Shown piece after piece: positions 19,801 through 31,444 of a stretch of DNA of 64,000 nt (position 1 is the stretch's first letter; every line of letters starts with the position of its first letter). The translations under genes and the position numbers were made by a program. The stretch is from Edaphochlamys debaryana (taxonomy: Eukaryota; Chlorophyta; Chlorophyceae; Chlamydomonadales). The notes under the pieces were generated by a model. That model was not told the origin of the DNA. It searched no databases and saw only the letters and a program-made list of their open reading frames with translations. The stretch covers positions 62,001 to 126,000 of the forward strand of contig JAEHOE010000142.1 of assembly GCA_016858145.1 (NCBI GenBank). Direction: 5' to 3'.

Positions 19801-21997
19801 GGCGGCACCGGTATGGCGACAGTCAACCGGCAGGTGAGCTCAGTGACAGAGTGACAGGACGACTTCGGCCTGGAGCTGCCTGTTGGGGGGACGCCTATCA
19901 AGCGTTCTCTGCAAGAGCGAAATTGAGCGGGGTTTGCAGTTGGGGTCTGGGCCCGCTATGCACCCGCATGGGGGCCTCCCCCATGGGGCGCCTTCCCCCG
20001 TTATCCTCACCCTCCTGTCGCCACCTCATCGGCCCCCAGGTGACGGGTGCGGAGGACGAGGCCCTCTTCGCGGCCAATGTGGCGGCGGTGCGCAGCGCCG
20101 ACGTGCTGGTGAGGGCTTGGTGCGCTTTGGTGTCGGTTGGTTGATTCTAAATCAGGGTTTGGCGGTAGAGGGCTCTACGGTGCGCAGCGCAGATGTGCTG
20201 GTGAGGGCGTGTGGCTGGGACTGGGTGGGTGGGGTAGGTCTGGGTCGAAATGAACTCATTTGACTTGCTGAGGAGCTTGTGGTTGGGGCTGGGCCCGGTG
20301 GTGAGGCTGAAGGGTCGAGAAGTGCTGGTGAGCGCTTGACGGAGATACGTGTTGGGCGGGTGGGGTAGGTCCGGGTTCGGGGGTCGTGACCTGCTGGTGA
20401 GGGCGGGTGGCTCAGGCCGGGGCCGGTGGTGCCACGTGGGGGGAGGGACGTGGTCGTGAGGGCGCTTCGGAGGCGAAGAGCCGATGGCCTCGCCCCGCAC
20501 CCTCAGGCGCAACCTCGTGACCCTCTGGCTCCTCATTCAGCACTTCAGCCGCACGGAGCATGCCACAGCCGGCCACAGACTTCACCCAAACCCCCCAGCC
20601 TCATGACCCTCGTTTACCTCACTCCAACCTCCCCTCTTGCCCCACCGGCCGATACCTACGTCTGGGACGGGGTCAGGGCGCCCCTGGGCGGGCCAGGTCC
20701 CCCCCCGGACTTCCCCCAAGGACACCCAAACCCCCAGCTTCATGGTCCTCTTGCTCACAACTCAATCTTCCTTCGTGCTCTTCCCCCCACCCCCCACCCC
20801 CTCAGGTGACGGTCCACGGCGCGGGCGCCGCCAACTCGTTCTTCATGCGCCCCGGATCGGCGCTCTTGGAGCTGCGGCCCTGCCACTTCGGCACGCGCTA
20901 CCGGGCCTGGCCCGACAGCTACTTCCCGAGGTGAGCCGCCACACTCTGACGTCTGACCTAGCGTTGTGAGGACCCTGAGGACCCTAAAGAGATGGTCACG
21001 GCTTGCTCGCCGACCCCCCAGCTCGACAGGCTCGCTCAGTCGTCAGTACCGCGGTCCCTGAAGCAGACGGTCTCCTGCGTGCACTGCCTATCTCCTTCCA
21101 TCCCCTGCTCGCTTACCGGCTTCTCACCCGTGCCGCCACCCGCCTCCTCCCAGGTCCCACCAGGGCGGCGGGGACCTGGTCCAGTTCTACGCCCTCAACG
21201 TAGAGGACGACTCGCTGTGCCGCCCGGGGGACTGGCAGGCGGCGCTGCTGCAGGCCCGGGCGGCGGCGGGGGGTGGAGTGGGAGGGGCAGCGGGTGGGGT
21301 GGGAGGGGCAGCGGGAGCGGGCGGGCAGAGGAAGCTTGCGCGGGCAGAGGAGGGGGGGCGAGCGGGGGTGTTGAGGGGGTTGCGGAGGGGCGGGGCGCGG
21401 CTGAGGGGGCTGCAGCAGACCGCAGGGGAGAGCGGCGCCGGCACTGGCGGTGCGGCAGCTGCTGAGGCCGGCGGGGTGGCGGACGACGCTGGTTCATACG
21501 AGGACGACGAGACGGAGGACGAGGTGGAGGTGGAGACAGGCGCAGAGGGCCAAGGGAGCGGCGCCGTCACCTCCGTGCCCGACGCTGCGAAGGGACTGAC
21601 GCAGGGCGGCTCCGGCGGGCACCGGCGGCGCAAGCGCCGGAGGCAGAGGTCCGCCCACTCCGTCCATGGCGTACATGTTGGCGTTGGAGGCGGTACGGCG
21701 AAGATCGGATCTGGGTCAACCGGCCCGTCCCAGATGGTGTTCGGCATGTCGGTCATGGAAGCTGCCAAGATTGTGAACGATGCGCCCAACATCTTTTGCC
21801 GGGACCAGCACCTGCTGCTCGGCTGGGCGCCCCTGGAGCAGATGCTGCGGCACGTGGCCGAGCATCTGTACGACAGGGAGTCGTACAGGGCAGTGCGTGA
21901 CGCGGGCAGGACGCACGGCTTCCTGCTGCCGGGGGGGCTGACGTTTGAGCGGCCGCCGCCGGGGGGCGGCGGGGATGTGGGGAGCAAGAAGACCTGA
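16867..21997 (+). CDS. glycosyltransferase family 61 (DUF563)-type protein, 849 aa
   Basis: Ten exons join in phase: 16867-16934, 17172-17265, 17504-17599, 17935-18036, 18388-18438, 18575-18647, 18806-19833, 20040-20108, 20806-20930 and 21154-21997. Exon 1 codes for a hydrophobic signal or anchor (LAGWLAMLLAAVVPVAS). The family signature is clear: an R/N/Q/E segment near residue 455 (RNLQSMQQLLEACARL), then RSADVL joined to VTVHGAGAANSFFMRPGSAL and LELRPC near residues 520-555. This is the sugar-nucleotide fold region of GT61 enzymes (plant xylosyl/arabinosyltransferases, EOGT), which act in the secretory pathway on glycoproteins or wall polymers. Substrate cannot be told. Oddities are a long Ser/Ala/Asp-rich insert within exon 7, a Gly/Glu-rich insert with HRRRKRRRQR in exon 10 before a second conserved block (VMEAAKIVNDAPNIFCRDQH), and a GC donor after exon 4 (CAG|GCGAGG). 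The donor of exon 7 could alternatively be at 19783. Confidence 0.82.
20087..20404 (+). repeat. ladder of exon-end/donor copies in GT61 intron 8
   Basis: The end of exon 8 with its donor (20087-20116, coding VRSADVL then GTGAGGGC) recurs at 20179-20208 with 28 of 30 bases identical. Shorter, weaker versions containing TGCTGGTGAG lie at about 20313-20335 and 20381-20404. Spacing is about 70-130 bp. Confidence 0.65.
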
Positions 21998-23277
21998 GGT
22001 GTTGCAGGTAGAACTATCCATGCCGGTTATCAAAGTGTATGTTTCATTCTTTTCATAATCTGTTCTTATCTATGACTACATATGAGCGGTTTGCCGTGCT
22101 GCAAGGAAGCTTTGATGGGCAGGTGGCCATGTCACCGGTAGGGTGCGCATGGTGACGCCAGGGTCTCACGAGCGAGATGAGGCATGAGGTGTCGCATGAT
22201 GAGGCTCGCTTCATGCTCAGTACCGTACGTAATGACAGAGAGTGCTGCGGAAATGGCTGAGCAATCAAGGACTCAACCGGAATGCCCGGGAGGCGCCAGC
22301 ACCCGCAAGGTTCCCATGTCAGCCCGCCATTCAGCCAAAGCGGTGGCGACAATTTGGCAAGCCCCAAGCTTACTTGTAACACCAGCAACTAGCTATCCCC
22401 CAGCAACTGTACCGGCCGTCCTGGGGTCTTCTGGGCATCATCAACGGTCACACGGCTTGAACTTTGGGGTGCCGGTATGTAATGCTGGAGGCTTCGCGTG
22501 GATAGGCAAGGCAGGGCGGCAAGACGCTCAACTTCACCGCTTTACCATCCACTTCACCGCAGCGGCCCCCCCTACGCGGAATACCCACTCCAAGCTTTCA
22601 GGACGCGGGCCACTCCCCGCAGCCTTACTTGGCTAGCTCCCCCGCACTCCCCGTGCCCACCTCCCCGTGCACCCGTGCAAGTCCGCTTCCAGTGACGGGA
22701 ATGACGGAGTGAGAGAGATCTACATCAGAGCCCTTCTGGCACCTCCGTCAGCACAATCCACTCGCACCCTCAGAACCTTCAGGGTGTCCGCTCGCCGTGA
22801 AACCCAGACGGCGGCGACAACCCGCAAAGCCGCGGCACTACGCCCCGTTGTTTGTAATAACCCGCAAAGCCCTCCAACCACGCAATGTCTACCCCCTTGC
22901 AGAACCAGCGGAGCTTCAGAACGCCCATTGGCCTCCAGATCTCACAGCAACACATCCCAGAGGCGCAACCCTCGGGGCGCAACCCAAGGAGGCCTTCAAC
23001 CGCAACATCCCCCAGACCTTGTGCCCCTGAGGCCCTTTTCCCCCAGACCAACTGCAGACGCGCTCACGTGCGGTTTCGGTCCTTCAACGAACGTTCACAG
23101 CGTCTCCCCGCCTACTTCATCTAAAGCCCCTGCCCATCCCTGCCCACCCTTGCCCCCATTCAAATCCCGTCAGAGGCCTCAAACCCCCGCCAACACCATG
23201 GCCGAGGCCGAGCACCAGGAGTGGGAAGCGCTGCGTAGATGCTCCGAGCCTTAAGCCAGCCTCTACGAGTTATTGAT
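21998..23277. other. intergenic between convergent genes
   Basis: No gene is supported. It should hold the 3' untranslated regions of the GT61-type gene (a TGTAA motif lies at 22375) and of BTB gene C. Short ORFs here lack any recognisable domain. Confidence 0.5.
22375..22379 (+). terminator. candidate TGTAA poly(A) signal
   Basis: TGTAA, the usual poly(A) signal in volvocine algae, lies 378 bp after the stop of the GT61-type gene, a normal 3' UTR length for this group. A 5-base motif alone is weak evidence. Confidence 0.35.
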
Positions 23278-25213
23278 TCACTTGCACTGCGTGAGCAGTT
23301 GCATGAGCTCTGCCGCCAGCGCCGTGCTGTACTCCGCCAGCCGCTCCAGCGCCGCCCTCGCCTCGCCGCCTCCGGCCCCCACCAGCGCCCGGTGCCTCAC
23401 GATGCGCTCCTTGAGCTGAGCCGCCAGCTCGGACATGCCGTGGCGGTCGGCCCTGGCAGGCGTTGGGAGGGCGGGTGGCCGGGAAAGGGGTGTAAGGGGA
23501 ACGGTGTGTCTGTTGTCTTGTGAGGGCTTGAGCACAGCTCCTTTGAAGTACCACCACCCCGGCCGCCGCCTCACCAGACCAGGTCGTCGATTGCGGTCCC
23601 CGGTGTGGCCCCCTGCAGCCAGCCCTGCAGCTCCGGGGGCAGCAGCAGGCGCCCGGCCAGCTCGCACGTGGGGCGGAGCAGGGCGTCGGGCACATCCAGG
23701 CGGCCTGCGGGGAGGGGGGGGAAGGCAGGGCGCAGGAGGCGTGTGCTGACCCTAATTATATAGTAGCAGGAGGTGTGTGTGCAGGGCGGCGTAAGACTAA
23801 CCGGTGCTGGGCTCCTGCCAGCCAACGAGCCAAGGCCCCCCGATGCGCTAGATCTCCCCAATTCTACCTGCTGCAGTCCCGTCCCCAGGCCCCACGCCTC
23901 GACTGTGTAGAAGTAATCGAAGAGCGGCTTGAAGGCCCGGGGGTCCGCCTCCCTGAGCTCTACCGGCTCCGTGGGGCCGGCACCGCCCTCCGCGAACCCT
24001 CCCTCCAGCATGCGGGCAAAGAACTCGGAGCCGGCACACAGCACGGAGCGGTGCAAGTTGAAGGTGTCTCCACCCACGCGCAGGGACACAACCGACGGGC
24101 CATGGCGGCGCAGAAGGTCAAAAACCTGACACGCTGAGCGGCCGGTCTGCACCTCTGGCGGGGCAATAGAAGCCAGCGGGGAGGACTTGTCCAGGACGAT
24201 GGTGAGAGTGGATGCGTTGAACCCGCAGACGGCGACGCGCGCGCCGCCGCCCGGGAGGCAGGCAAGCTGGTAGCGGGTGCTGCCTGCCAGCCCTCTGCGG
24301 ATGAGGGTTGTCACCTCGCCCCAGGCGTCCATGCGCCGGAGACCGCCGTCGTCAGAGATGTACAGGGCTCCGGCCTTATCCATGACAGCGCCAGAGATGG
24401 CCGTGAAGCGTGCCGCGAGCCCGGTTCCATCAGCCCAGCCAGTTGCCCCCTCAACACCTGCCAGCGGCACCAGGGTCTCGGCCACACAGCCCGACCCTCC
24501 GCCATCGAGTTGCAGTTTGTGGACTGCGGTCTGTGTCACTGCGACCACGGAAGCGCCGTCGGCCATGCAGCCGATGCCCATGATGGCGCCAAGGCGCTGC
24601 GTGATGCCGACGGGCAGCGTCTTGACGGCGACGGCCGGCAGAGGCTCCCTGCTGCCGCTGCCGAGCGGGGTGCCGACGCTGATCTGGTGGAGGGCTTTGG
24701 GCGCTGCTGGCACTGCGAACAAGCAGCCCCGGCCATCCACCGCCAAGGGCACACACGAGTGGAACCTCGCGGCCCCGCCCTCGCCGTCCGCCGTCCCCTG
24801 CTCCGTCTTGTGTCCTGCGGTTCAGGGCGGTCGGGGTCAGCTCAAGAGGAGGGAGGCAGGGGCCATGCGTGCCCAGCAGCCCAGCCGCCAGGCCCTCCCC
24901 ACGTCTGCTGCGCCCCACCTGCCGCCAGGGTGACCACGTTGTCCGCATCCAGGCGCATGAGGGCGTGACCCTCCCGGAAGAACACACAGCCGGAGAGGGG
25001 CTCAAAGAGAGCTCGCGAGGTGGCACTGCTGGGGGTGTAGGGCTGCCCCTCGGCGTCCCTCAGCGGCAGGAGGGGCCCAACGCCGTAGGGCTGGCCCCCG
25101 AGGGGGCGGAAACCGTCGTTAAAGAGTACCAGCACCTCGTCTCCGCCGTCCTTGCAGGGGCGGACCACCACGCCGGTTGCGGTCTTGGGCAGGGGCACGG
25201 TCAGCACGTTCAT
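23278..25213 (-). CDS. BTB/POZ domain protein with beta-propeller-like half (gene C), damaged donor after exon 2
   Basis: Third BTB family member, inverted relative to A and B. Exons (minus strand): 25213-24919, 24814-about 23904, 23704-23575 and 23452-23278. It starts MNVLTVPLPKTATGVVVRPC and keeps an open frame through exon 1 (FNDGFRPLGGQPYGVGPLLP) and exon 2, with propeller-like segments (DKAGALYISDDGGLRRMDAW) and the BTB domain (LRVGGDTFNLHRSVLCAGSE, FARMLEGGF, LFDYFYT). Where A and B have G|GTGGG or G|GTAGG after the last exon-2 codon, gene C has ACAGTCGAGG. Using this GT puts exon 3 out of frame, as if one G had been lost. Exon 3 lacks 15 bp in frame (RLLGR). Intron 1 is identical to that of gene A over 104 bp. 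Function as a Cullin-3 adaptor is inferred from the domain only. Confidence 0.75.
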
Positions 25214-25500
25214 GCCGCCTGAGCTTCGTGTAGATAGCCAAGCGGCAAGCGGCAAAGGGGGCTTTACGGCTTTATCGCGGGGCTTTGCGCACAAGCGCCC
25301 ACGTTCACGGGTTCGCGGCCAGTCCGAGGCCCTTACCCATCCATCAAGGTTCATCGGCCATTGGCCACCGGGTCGCTACATGGCCACGCAGGCTTGCTGC
25401 CCCCTAACTTCTCGTGCACCCTCTCCTCCCCGTGCAGCCCCACTCCCCGCTTGCAATGCACGTCTGCTCCAGAGTTTAGCCCCACTCCCCGTGCACCCCC

Positions 25501-28500
25501 TCACTCCCCGTGCACCCGCCTGGAGGTGGGCGGCAGCAGCCGCTCATAGGCCGTGTCCTCCCCACTCGACGCCCCCCCACCCCCGCCCCCGCTCACCCCC
25601 CCGCGGCTCCCCCGCACCGACGCATCCCCCTGCTTCAGCCGCACACCCGACGCCCCCACCCCGCTGCCCCCCGCCGGCACCGCCACAGGGCTCAGGGGGC
25701 CTCCTCCCGCGCCCCCGCCCCCTACCGTCACCCCACCCCCGCCGCTGGGGTGCCTCTCCAACCCCACCCCCAACCGCCCATGACCCGCCGCCGCCCCTCC
25801 ACCTCCCCCTCCACCCCCAAGCCCCTCTCTGGATGCCGGCGCGGGTGGTGCGTGCGTCACAAGCGGCATCTCCACTCCGCCACTGAACCCCGCCGCCACA
25901 TCCTCATACTCCCCCTCGCTCCCGCTGTGTCGCCTTAGGCCCTCAGAGGCCCCAAGCCGGCCCGACAGGGCCCGGGGCTCAGATCTCGTGGAGTACAGAG
26001 CCGAATGGATCAGGCCGCTCAGGCCGCCGCCGCCGGCGGCGGAGCCGGGCACAGGCCCCGAGCCGAGCGAGGCGGCGGCGGCGGCGGGCGGCAGCGGCGG
26101 CGGCATTGAGCTGAGGCCGAAGCCGGCGCCGGCGGCGGCGCGGCTGGCTCCGAAACCTGGGGAGCTGGCGACGCCGCCCGCCCCGGCGCCTGCGCTGCCT
26201 GGCTGCTGGGCCGGGGGGGTCATGTGGTGCGGCTGGGGTGCCAGTAGGAGCTCCATCTGTGGGGTTGGGGTTGGGGAGGGGTCGGTGCGAGTGGTGCGGG
26301 CAAGGGGTGGGGTGGGGTGCGGCTAGGGCGCCAAGGGCAGCTTGCAAGGTGGAGGTGGGGTTGGGGGGGTGGGGTTGGGGAGGGGTCAAAGAGAGGTTGG
26401 GTGCCTCAGGGGGGACAGGGCGGGAGGTGGAGCGATGGGCGGGAGAGCAGGGGACAGGGCTTAGGGGGGCGGGGCGCCAGCGGGTGCTCCCCCTGCCAGT
26501 GACCATCGGCGATCAGGGGAGTGGGGAGGGCGCTGACCAACACGTAGCGGCGGCGGGACCTTCGTCTCGCCGTCTTACACTGCCGCAGGTCTGCCTCCTT
26601 TCCTGCCTCGCGGCTCAACGAACCCCGCCCCCTTCACCTTGCCCCAACCGCTTCTCCCGTCGCTAACTCCGAGGACGTCGCTTCGCCCCCCCAACGACCC
26701 CACCCTTACCAAGCCGCTTCTCCCGTTTCCCCCTTCCACCCTCCCAACCGGCCCCCGACTCACCCCCTCGGGAGGCGACCCCGCGTCCCCGCCCAGGCTG
26801 CTGGAGCTGTGCCGCCGCCCGCCGCCGCCGCCAGCCCCGCCGCCACCAGCGCCGCTGCTGCCCACCGCCGCCGGCCCCAGCAGCGCGCATTTGGCCGCCG
26901 CCTCGTCCTCCTCGTCCAGCAGCCGGCTGGAGGACCTGCGGCGGTTGGCGGTTAGCGGTCAGCGGCAGGTAGCAGTTGGTGGTTAGCGGAGGGGGCATGC
27001 GGGAGGCAGGGCCGGGCATTGGGGGGGAGAGCCGAGCGGCCCCAGCGGCCTCGCCCCACCGCCGCTGCCCCTCTCCACCCTCTGTCTAGCGCCCCACGCT
27101 CGCCCCCCCCCCCCCCACCTGCCGCCCCCCGCGCCAAAGAGAACCCGCGGCCCCCACCCCCCACTCATGCACCCCCACCTGCCGCTCCCCGCTCCCCAAC
27201 CGAGGGACCCAGCCAGCCCCAGCCCTTCCTGCCCGCCCCAACCCGCTCTGTCACCCGTGTACACCCCACCCCCCACTCATGCACCCCCACCTGCCACTCC
27301 CCGCTCCGAACAGCTTCTTGGTGTTCTTTGCAATGCCCTGCGCCGCCTTCTTGACAGCGCGCTGGGGCACCTTGACCACCGCCGAGGTGGCGGAGCTCAC
27401 GTGCTCTTCAACCACCTGGGGGTGGTTGGTGGTTGGGGGGGAGGGCGGCGAGGTGCGTTGCGGCGGGGATAATCTCCGGCCGCTCCCCCAACCGCCCTGG
27501 GTGCGCCCATGTCCACAGCCCTTGGCCCTTCCACCCGCGCCCTGCTCACGCGGTCTGCGCACATGGCCCCCACCTGGCGCACCGCTAACCCCTCGCCCCA
27601 AACCGCCGTTTGGCTGCATCCCGGCCCCAACCCTTCTCCCCATGGCCCCCCACCCCACCACCATGCCCACGCCATCCCTCTCCCCTCCCCCTCAGTCCCC
27701 CTCCCCCCTCCCTCTTCCTCCCCCCCCTCACCATGCCCACGTCGTCCACCACGTCCCTCAGGTCGAAGATGTACCGCACGTTGGAGAAGAAGCCCTTGGA
27801 GTGGCCCGCCATGTAGTCCTGGGGATGGTGGGTGTTGGAGGTTGGGGGTGGGGTCAGGGGTGGCAGGGGTGGGACGGAGGGGACCATACGGAGAGGTGGA
27901 TGTGGGTGCGGAAAGGCTTGGGGCAGTGGGGTGTTGGGAGGGAAGGAAGCCGCCCTGCGCAAGAGCGCTGGCGCTGCCCCCCCCGCCAGGCTCTGGTGCT
28001 CACCCTCGGCGGGAAGGCGTATGCGTGCGCCAGTGCGGCCAGGAACATCTCTATGCAGATCAGGAAGTCCTGGGTGGAGGGAGGATTGAAGAGCGCGATG
28101 GTTAAGAGGCGAAAGTTCGGACGGGTTAGGGGGATAGCCACGACGAAGCACCGTTTGTTTCCTTGGCCCTTCCCCAGTCCCCAGTCCCCTTGCCCCTCCG
28201 CCCCACCTGGATGCCCGCCGCCACCGACTGCCTGTCGTACGTGGTCCATGACTCATTGCGGATCACGCCGGCGTACACCAGGATGGCGATGGCGATGCCC
28301 TGACAGGGGAGGGGAGGGGAGGAGGACAGGGCGGCGAGGCGGGCTCAGCTGGCTGGCAAGCGCTGCCTCCCCGTAGATAACACAGCTTTATGCCCTCCTT
28401 GCCGGTTAATTCAACACACGCCTGCCTCAACGTGCGCCCCGATCCTAATATAAGGGCTCACCTGCCAGAAAGTGACGAACACGACCGCCTTGATGCAAAT

Positions 28501-31444
28501 GAACTTGGACAGCGGCCGGATGGGCGCCAGCTCGGCGTGCATGGCCGTGTACAGCATGATCAGGCAGTACAGCGCCCACAGCTGACGTACGTACGGAAAA
28601 GGGGGCACGTGGGTCCGCGTGTCAGCTCATTGGGCCTATAGTATGTGCGGGCCGGCCCTGCTCCCTCCCGTCATCTCCACCCCCCACCTGCAATGGCCGC
28701 TGCCCCCACCGTCCTGGCCATCCCCCTGCTCCTCCTTTTCCCTCCTCCTCCTCCCCCCCTACCTCCTCCTCTTCCCCCTGGCTTTGTCCGTCCAACCCAT
28801 GTCTTTACGCGAGTCCCAATAGCCCTTCCAGAAGCCTTTGTCCCCAGCACACACGCACCCCCCCCCCGAAACCAACCAACCGCCAAGCGCGCACCTGCGA
28901 CGAACTGGTGACGGTTGCCAGGTAAATGTAGCTCTTCTTGAAATTGATCTGGCCCTCGCCGTACTTGTCGAAGATGTCCGTGATGAAGGCGAGTGCCGTA
29001 CAGATGGGGCGCAGGATGACGTAATTAAGCACGCCCTGGGGAGCGGCGGTTTGGGGGCAGGGGATTTGGAAAGGCGCCCACGGTCCCCCGGGCAAGCGGC
29101 GCCCCTCATACGGTATACAGAGGACCACGGTGGAGCGACTCCCCACGGTCCGCCCCCCCCCACACACAATGCCCCTTCCACCCAACGCCCGCACCACCCA
29201 CAGTAAGCGTCCCCTCACGTCTACCTAGGCCCCTTCCGCCCTTCGCCCTTCACCCCTTCCAGGTCCTCCTCCAGCGCTTCCGTAGCCCCAGTCCCCACCC
29301 CTCATCCTTCCGCCCCATCCCCATTCCCGCCCACCCCTCCCCTAGCCCCACCTTCTTGCATTCCCACAGGAACCGAGTGCCCATGTCCCATGGCTTGAGT
29401 ATCCAGTGCAGCCCCCACAGGTGCTGCTTCTGCGGCTTGTTGGACATGTACTCATCCAGGTCCCCTAGGTTGTCCTGTCAGGGGGAAGAGGGGAGGGGCA
29501 GACATAGGGCCGAGGGGGTAAGGGGACAGGGGGGCCGGGTCGAAAGCCGGCGTCCAACACCCGTCCCAAGCCCCTTCCATGCCTCCCAATGCGAACACAC
29601 ACCTTACCGCCGAGACGCGCACCCACACAAGAGCACACCGGCACCAGACGCGCTCACCGCCCCAGCCAGTTGAGGGGCACCCGCGGAACGCCCCGCCTCC
29701 CGCCCCCCACCTGCAGGTATGCCATAAGGTACGCTTCCCGCCCCAATACTCTTGCATGCCCCACAAAGCCAACGCATACAGCCGCATACAAGCTCACACA
29801 AGAGCGGTACCCGCACGCACCTGCAGGTACGCCATGAGATATGCGAAGAAGGAGTAGATGACGAAGGCCTCGTAGCACTCGCGGATGGGGTCCAGGTACT
29901 CACGCGCCTTGGGGGTGGTGAGGAGGGAAGGGCCGGGGCGGGTTAACGCGGAGCGGAGGCGACAGAGGGGGGTGGCTGCGTGGGGTCGAGGCGCGAGAGG
30001 GTCTTGAAGGGCACGTGTGTGGGCCGACAAAGGGCGAGGCCGCCGTGCCCCGAGAGCCCTTGGGGGGCGTAGGACTGGTCCCGAGGTGGGGGCGTGGGGC
30101 AGCGCCAGGCACCCGCTGGGCTCGGCACGACCCTGAGTGCCCCTTGCCCGTTTGGGCCCCCTCCCCGGTCCCTGCATCTGCCGTCCCGCTCCGCCACCCC
30201 TCACTCCCCCCATCCCCATGCCTCCACCCCGCCCCCCTGACAGGAGCCCATCTCCCCCCCTCCCCTCTAGCTGCCCCCACCTTCCTGAACCTCAGGGCGA
30301 ACCAGGCGTCTACTGCGTAGATGGGCACCATGAGCAGGATCCGGATCACGTGCTTCTGCAGCCGCGGCTGGGTGTAGTACTCGGTGTGCATGGCGATCTT
30401 TGGGGGGGTGGGGGTGGGGGGTGGGGGGTGGGTGGAGCTGAGGAGGGAGGAGAGAGATGCCTACTACGGTGGAGGGAGCGGTGAATCCCATTCCGCGAGG
30501 CTACCCATGGCTCCTTACGAGGGCAGCCGTGTGGCTCAGGCTCGGGGGATTGGACCCCGCAAGGACCCTTTTCTTCAGTGCCGTCCCCCCCCGTCACAGC
30601 ATTCTCTCAGGCACCGGCCGAGCCCCGTCACGCGCCAAGTTCTGTCCGGCCCCTCCCCGACCTCCCCTGCCGCAGAGACGGGCCCGTCTCCTGGCCCGGG
30701 CCCACCTCATAGATCGAGATAGGCATGGATAGGATGACAAATATGCCTCCTATGAACCACGCTGCGGAAAGGGGCGGTGGCGGAAGGGGCGGAGGCGGAG
30801 AGAGGGCGTCAAGGGCAACCGGGGAAGTGGGGGCTGTGCCGCGTGGATGGAGAGCCAAGGCGTGGTCAGATGGTGCGGACTTCCCTTCCCTCTCTGCCCC
30901 CGGCCCTAACAAGACAGCACCGCACACGTCCAGCCGTCCCCAGTTGTGAGGTCCCTGAGCAGCCAGGGAGAGCCTGGTGCCTCCGAGCGAACCCGTGAGT
31001 GCAGTGGTCCTGACGTACGCACCTTGGTAGTGCACATCGTAGTGCTGCTTCTGGAACTCCCATATCGTCAGGGGCAGAGCCAGGAACGTCAGAAAGCACA
31101 GCGTCCACCACAGCTGTAGAAGGGGGAGGAAGGTGGGGCGGAGTCAGACGGAGGTCCGCGGCGGCGGGGCGGAGGCCAAGACGATATTTGCGAGGGCACG
31201 ACCGGAGGGTGCAGAGCGGGATACGACCGGTCAGCTGTGTGCTGACGAGGCCCGCTCAAAGCGAGCCCCAGCACGCAGTTTTACTAGCACAGGTGACCCC
31301 AGCACGGGCAAGGCAAGTCGGCGTCGGAAAGTCGAGGACGGTCATCGGCTCCCGACGCCCCGGTCAGAACTTTGCGCTCCCGCGCGTGGCGAGCGGGCTC
31401 CCTGGACCCACCAGCCTAAAGTAGCGTCGCAGAGGCCACGCCAT
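25501..31444 (-). CDS. TMEM184/LAZ1-type (DUF300) multi-pass membrane protein, 688 aa
   Basis: Fourteen exons join in phase (minus strand): 31444-31412, 31113-31023, 30761-30706, 30397-30281, 29907-29821, 29474-29352, 29035-28895, 28581-28462, 28299-28207, 28069-28004, 27818-27732, 27415-27291, 26935-26764 and 26256-25501. The first ~370 residues match the TMEM184C type closely: [94 protein letters not shown] and [19 protein letters not shown]. Seven or so membrane segments are expected. Relatives are LAZ1 in plants (vacuolar and brassinosteroid-linked membrane function) and the OST-alpha transporter fold. After the conserved [13 protein letters not shown] segment the protein has an unusually long Gly/Ser/Pro/Ala-rich C-tail (about 310 residues) ending near [15 protein letters not shown]. 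The start [11 protein letters not shown] is a 33-nt exon, chosen because it joins in phase and resembles the family N-terminus. A further exon between 26257 and 26763 cannot be excluded. Confidence 0.9.
27163..27195 (-). repeat. copy of TMEM184 exon-12 end with donor
   Basis: Thirty-three bases at 27163-27195 match 27275-27307 with one difference. The latter contains the last codons and GT donor of the 27415-27291 exon. The copy is 112 bp downstream in the intron, with a weaker third version at about 27113-27130. Confidence 0.65.
29709..29734 (-). repeat. copy of TMEM184 exon-5 end with donor
   Basis: Positions 29709-29734 match 29819-29844, the last codons (MAYLQ) and donor of the 29907-29821 exon, at 22 of 26 bases. 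The copy lies 110 bp away in the intron. Confidence 0.6.

Noticed and set aside
19116..19901. 261-aa minus-strand ORF antisense to exon 7 of the glycosyltransferase-like gene
   Set aside because: It is complementary to a coding exon with Ser/Ala/Asp-rich codons, which automatically leaves the opposite strand open.
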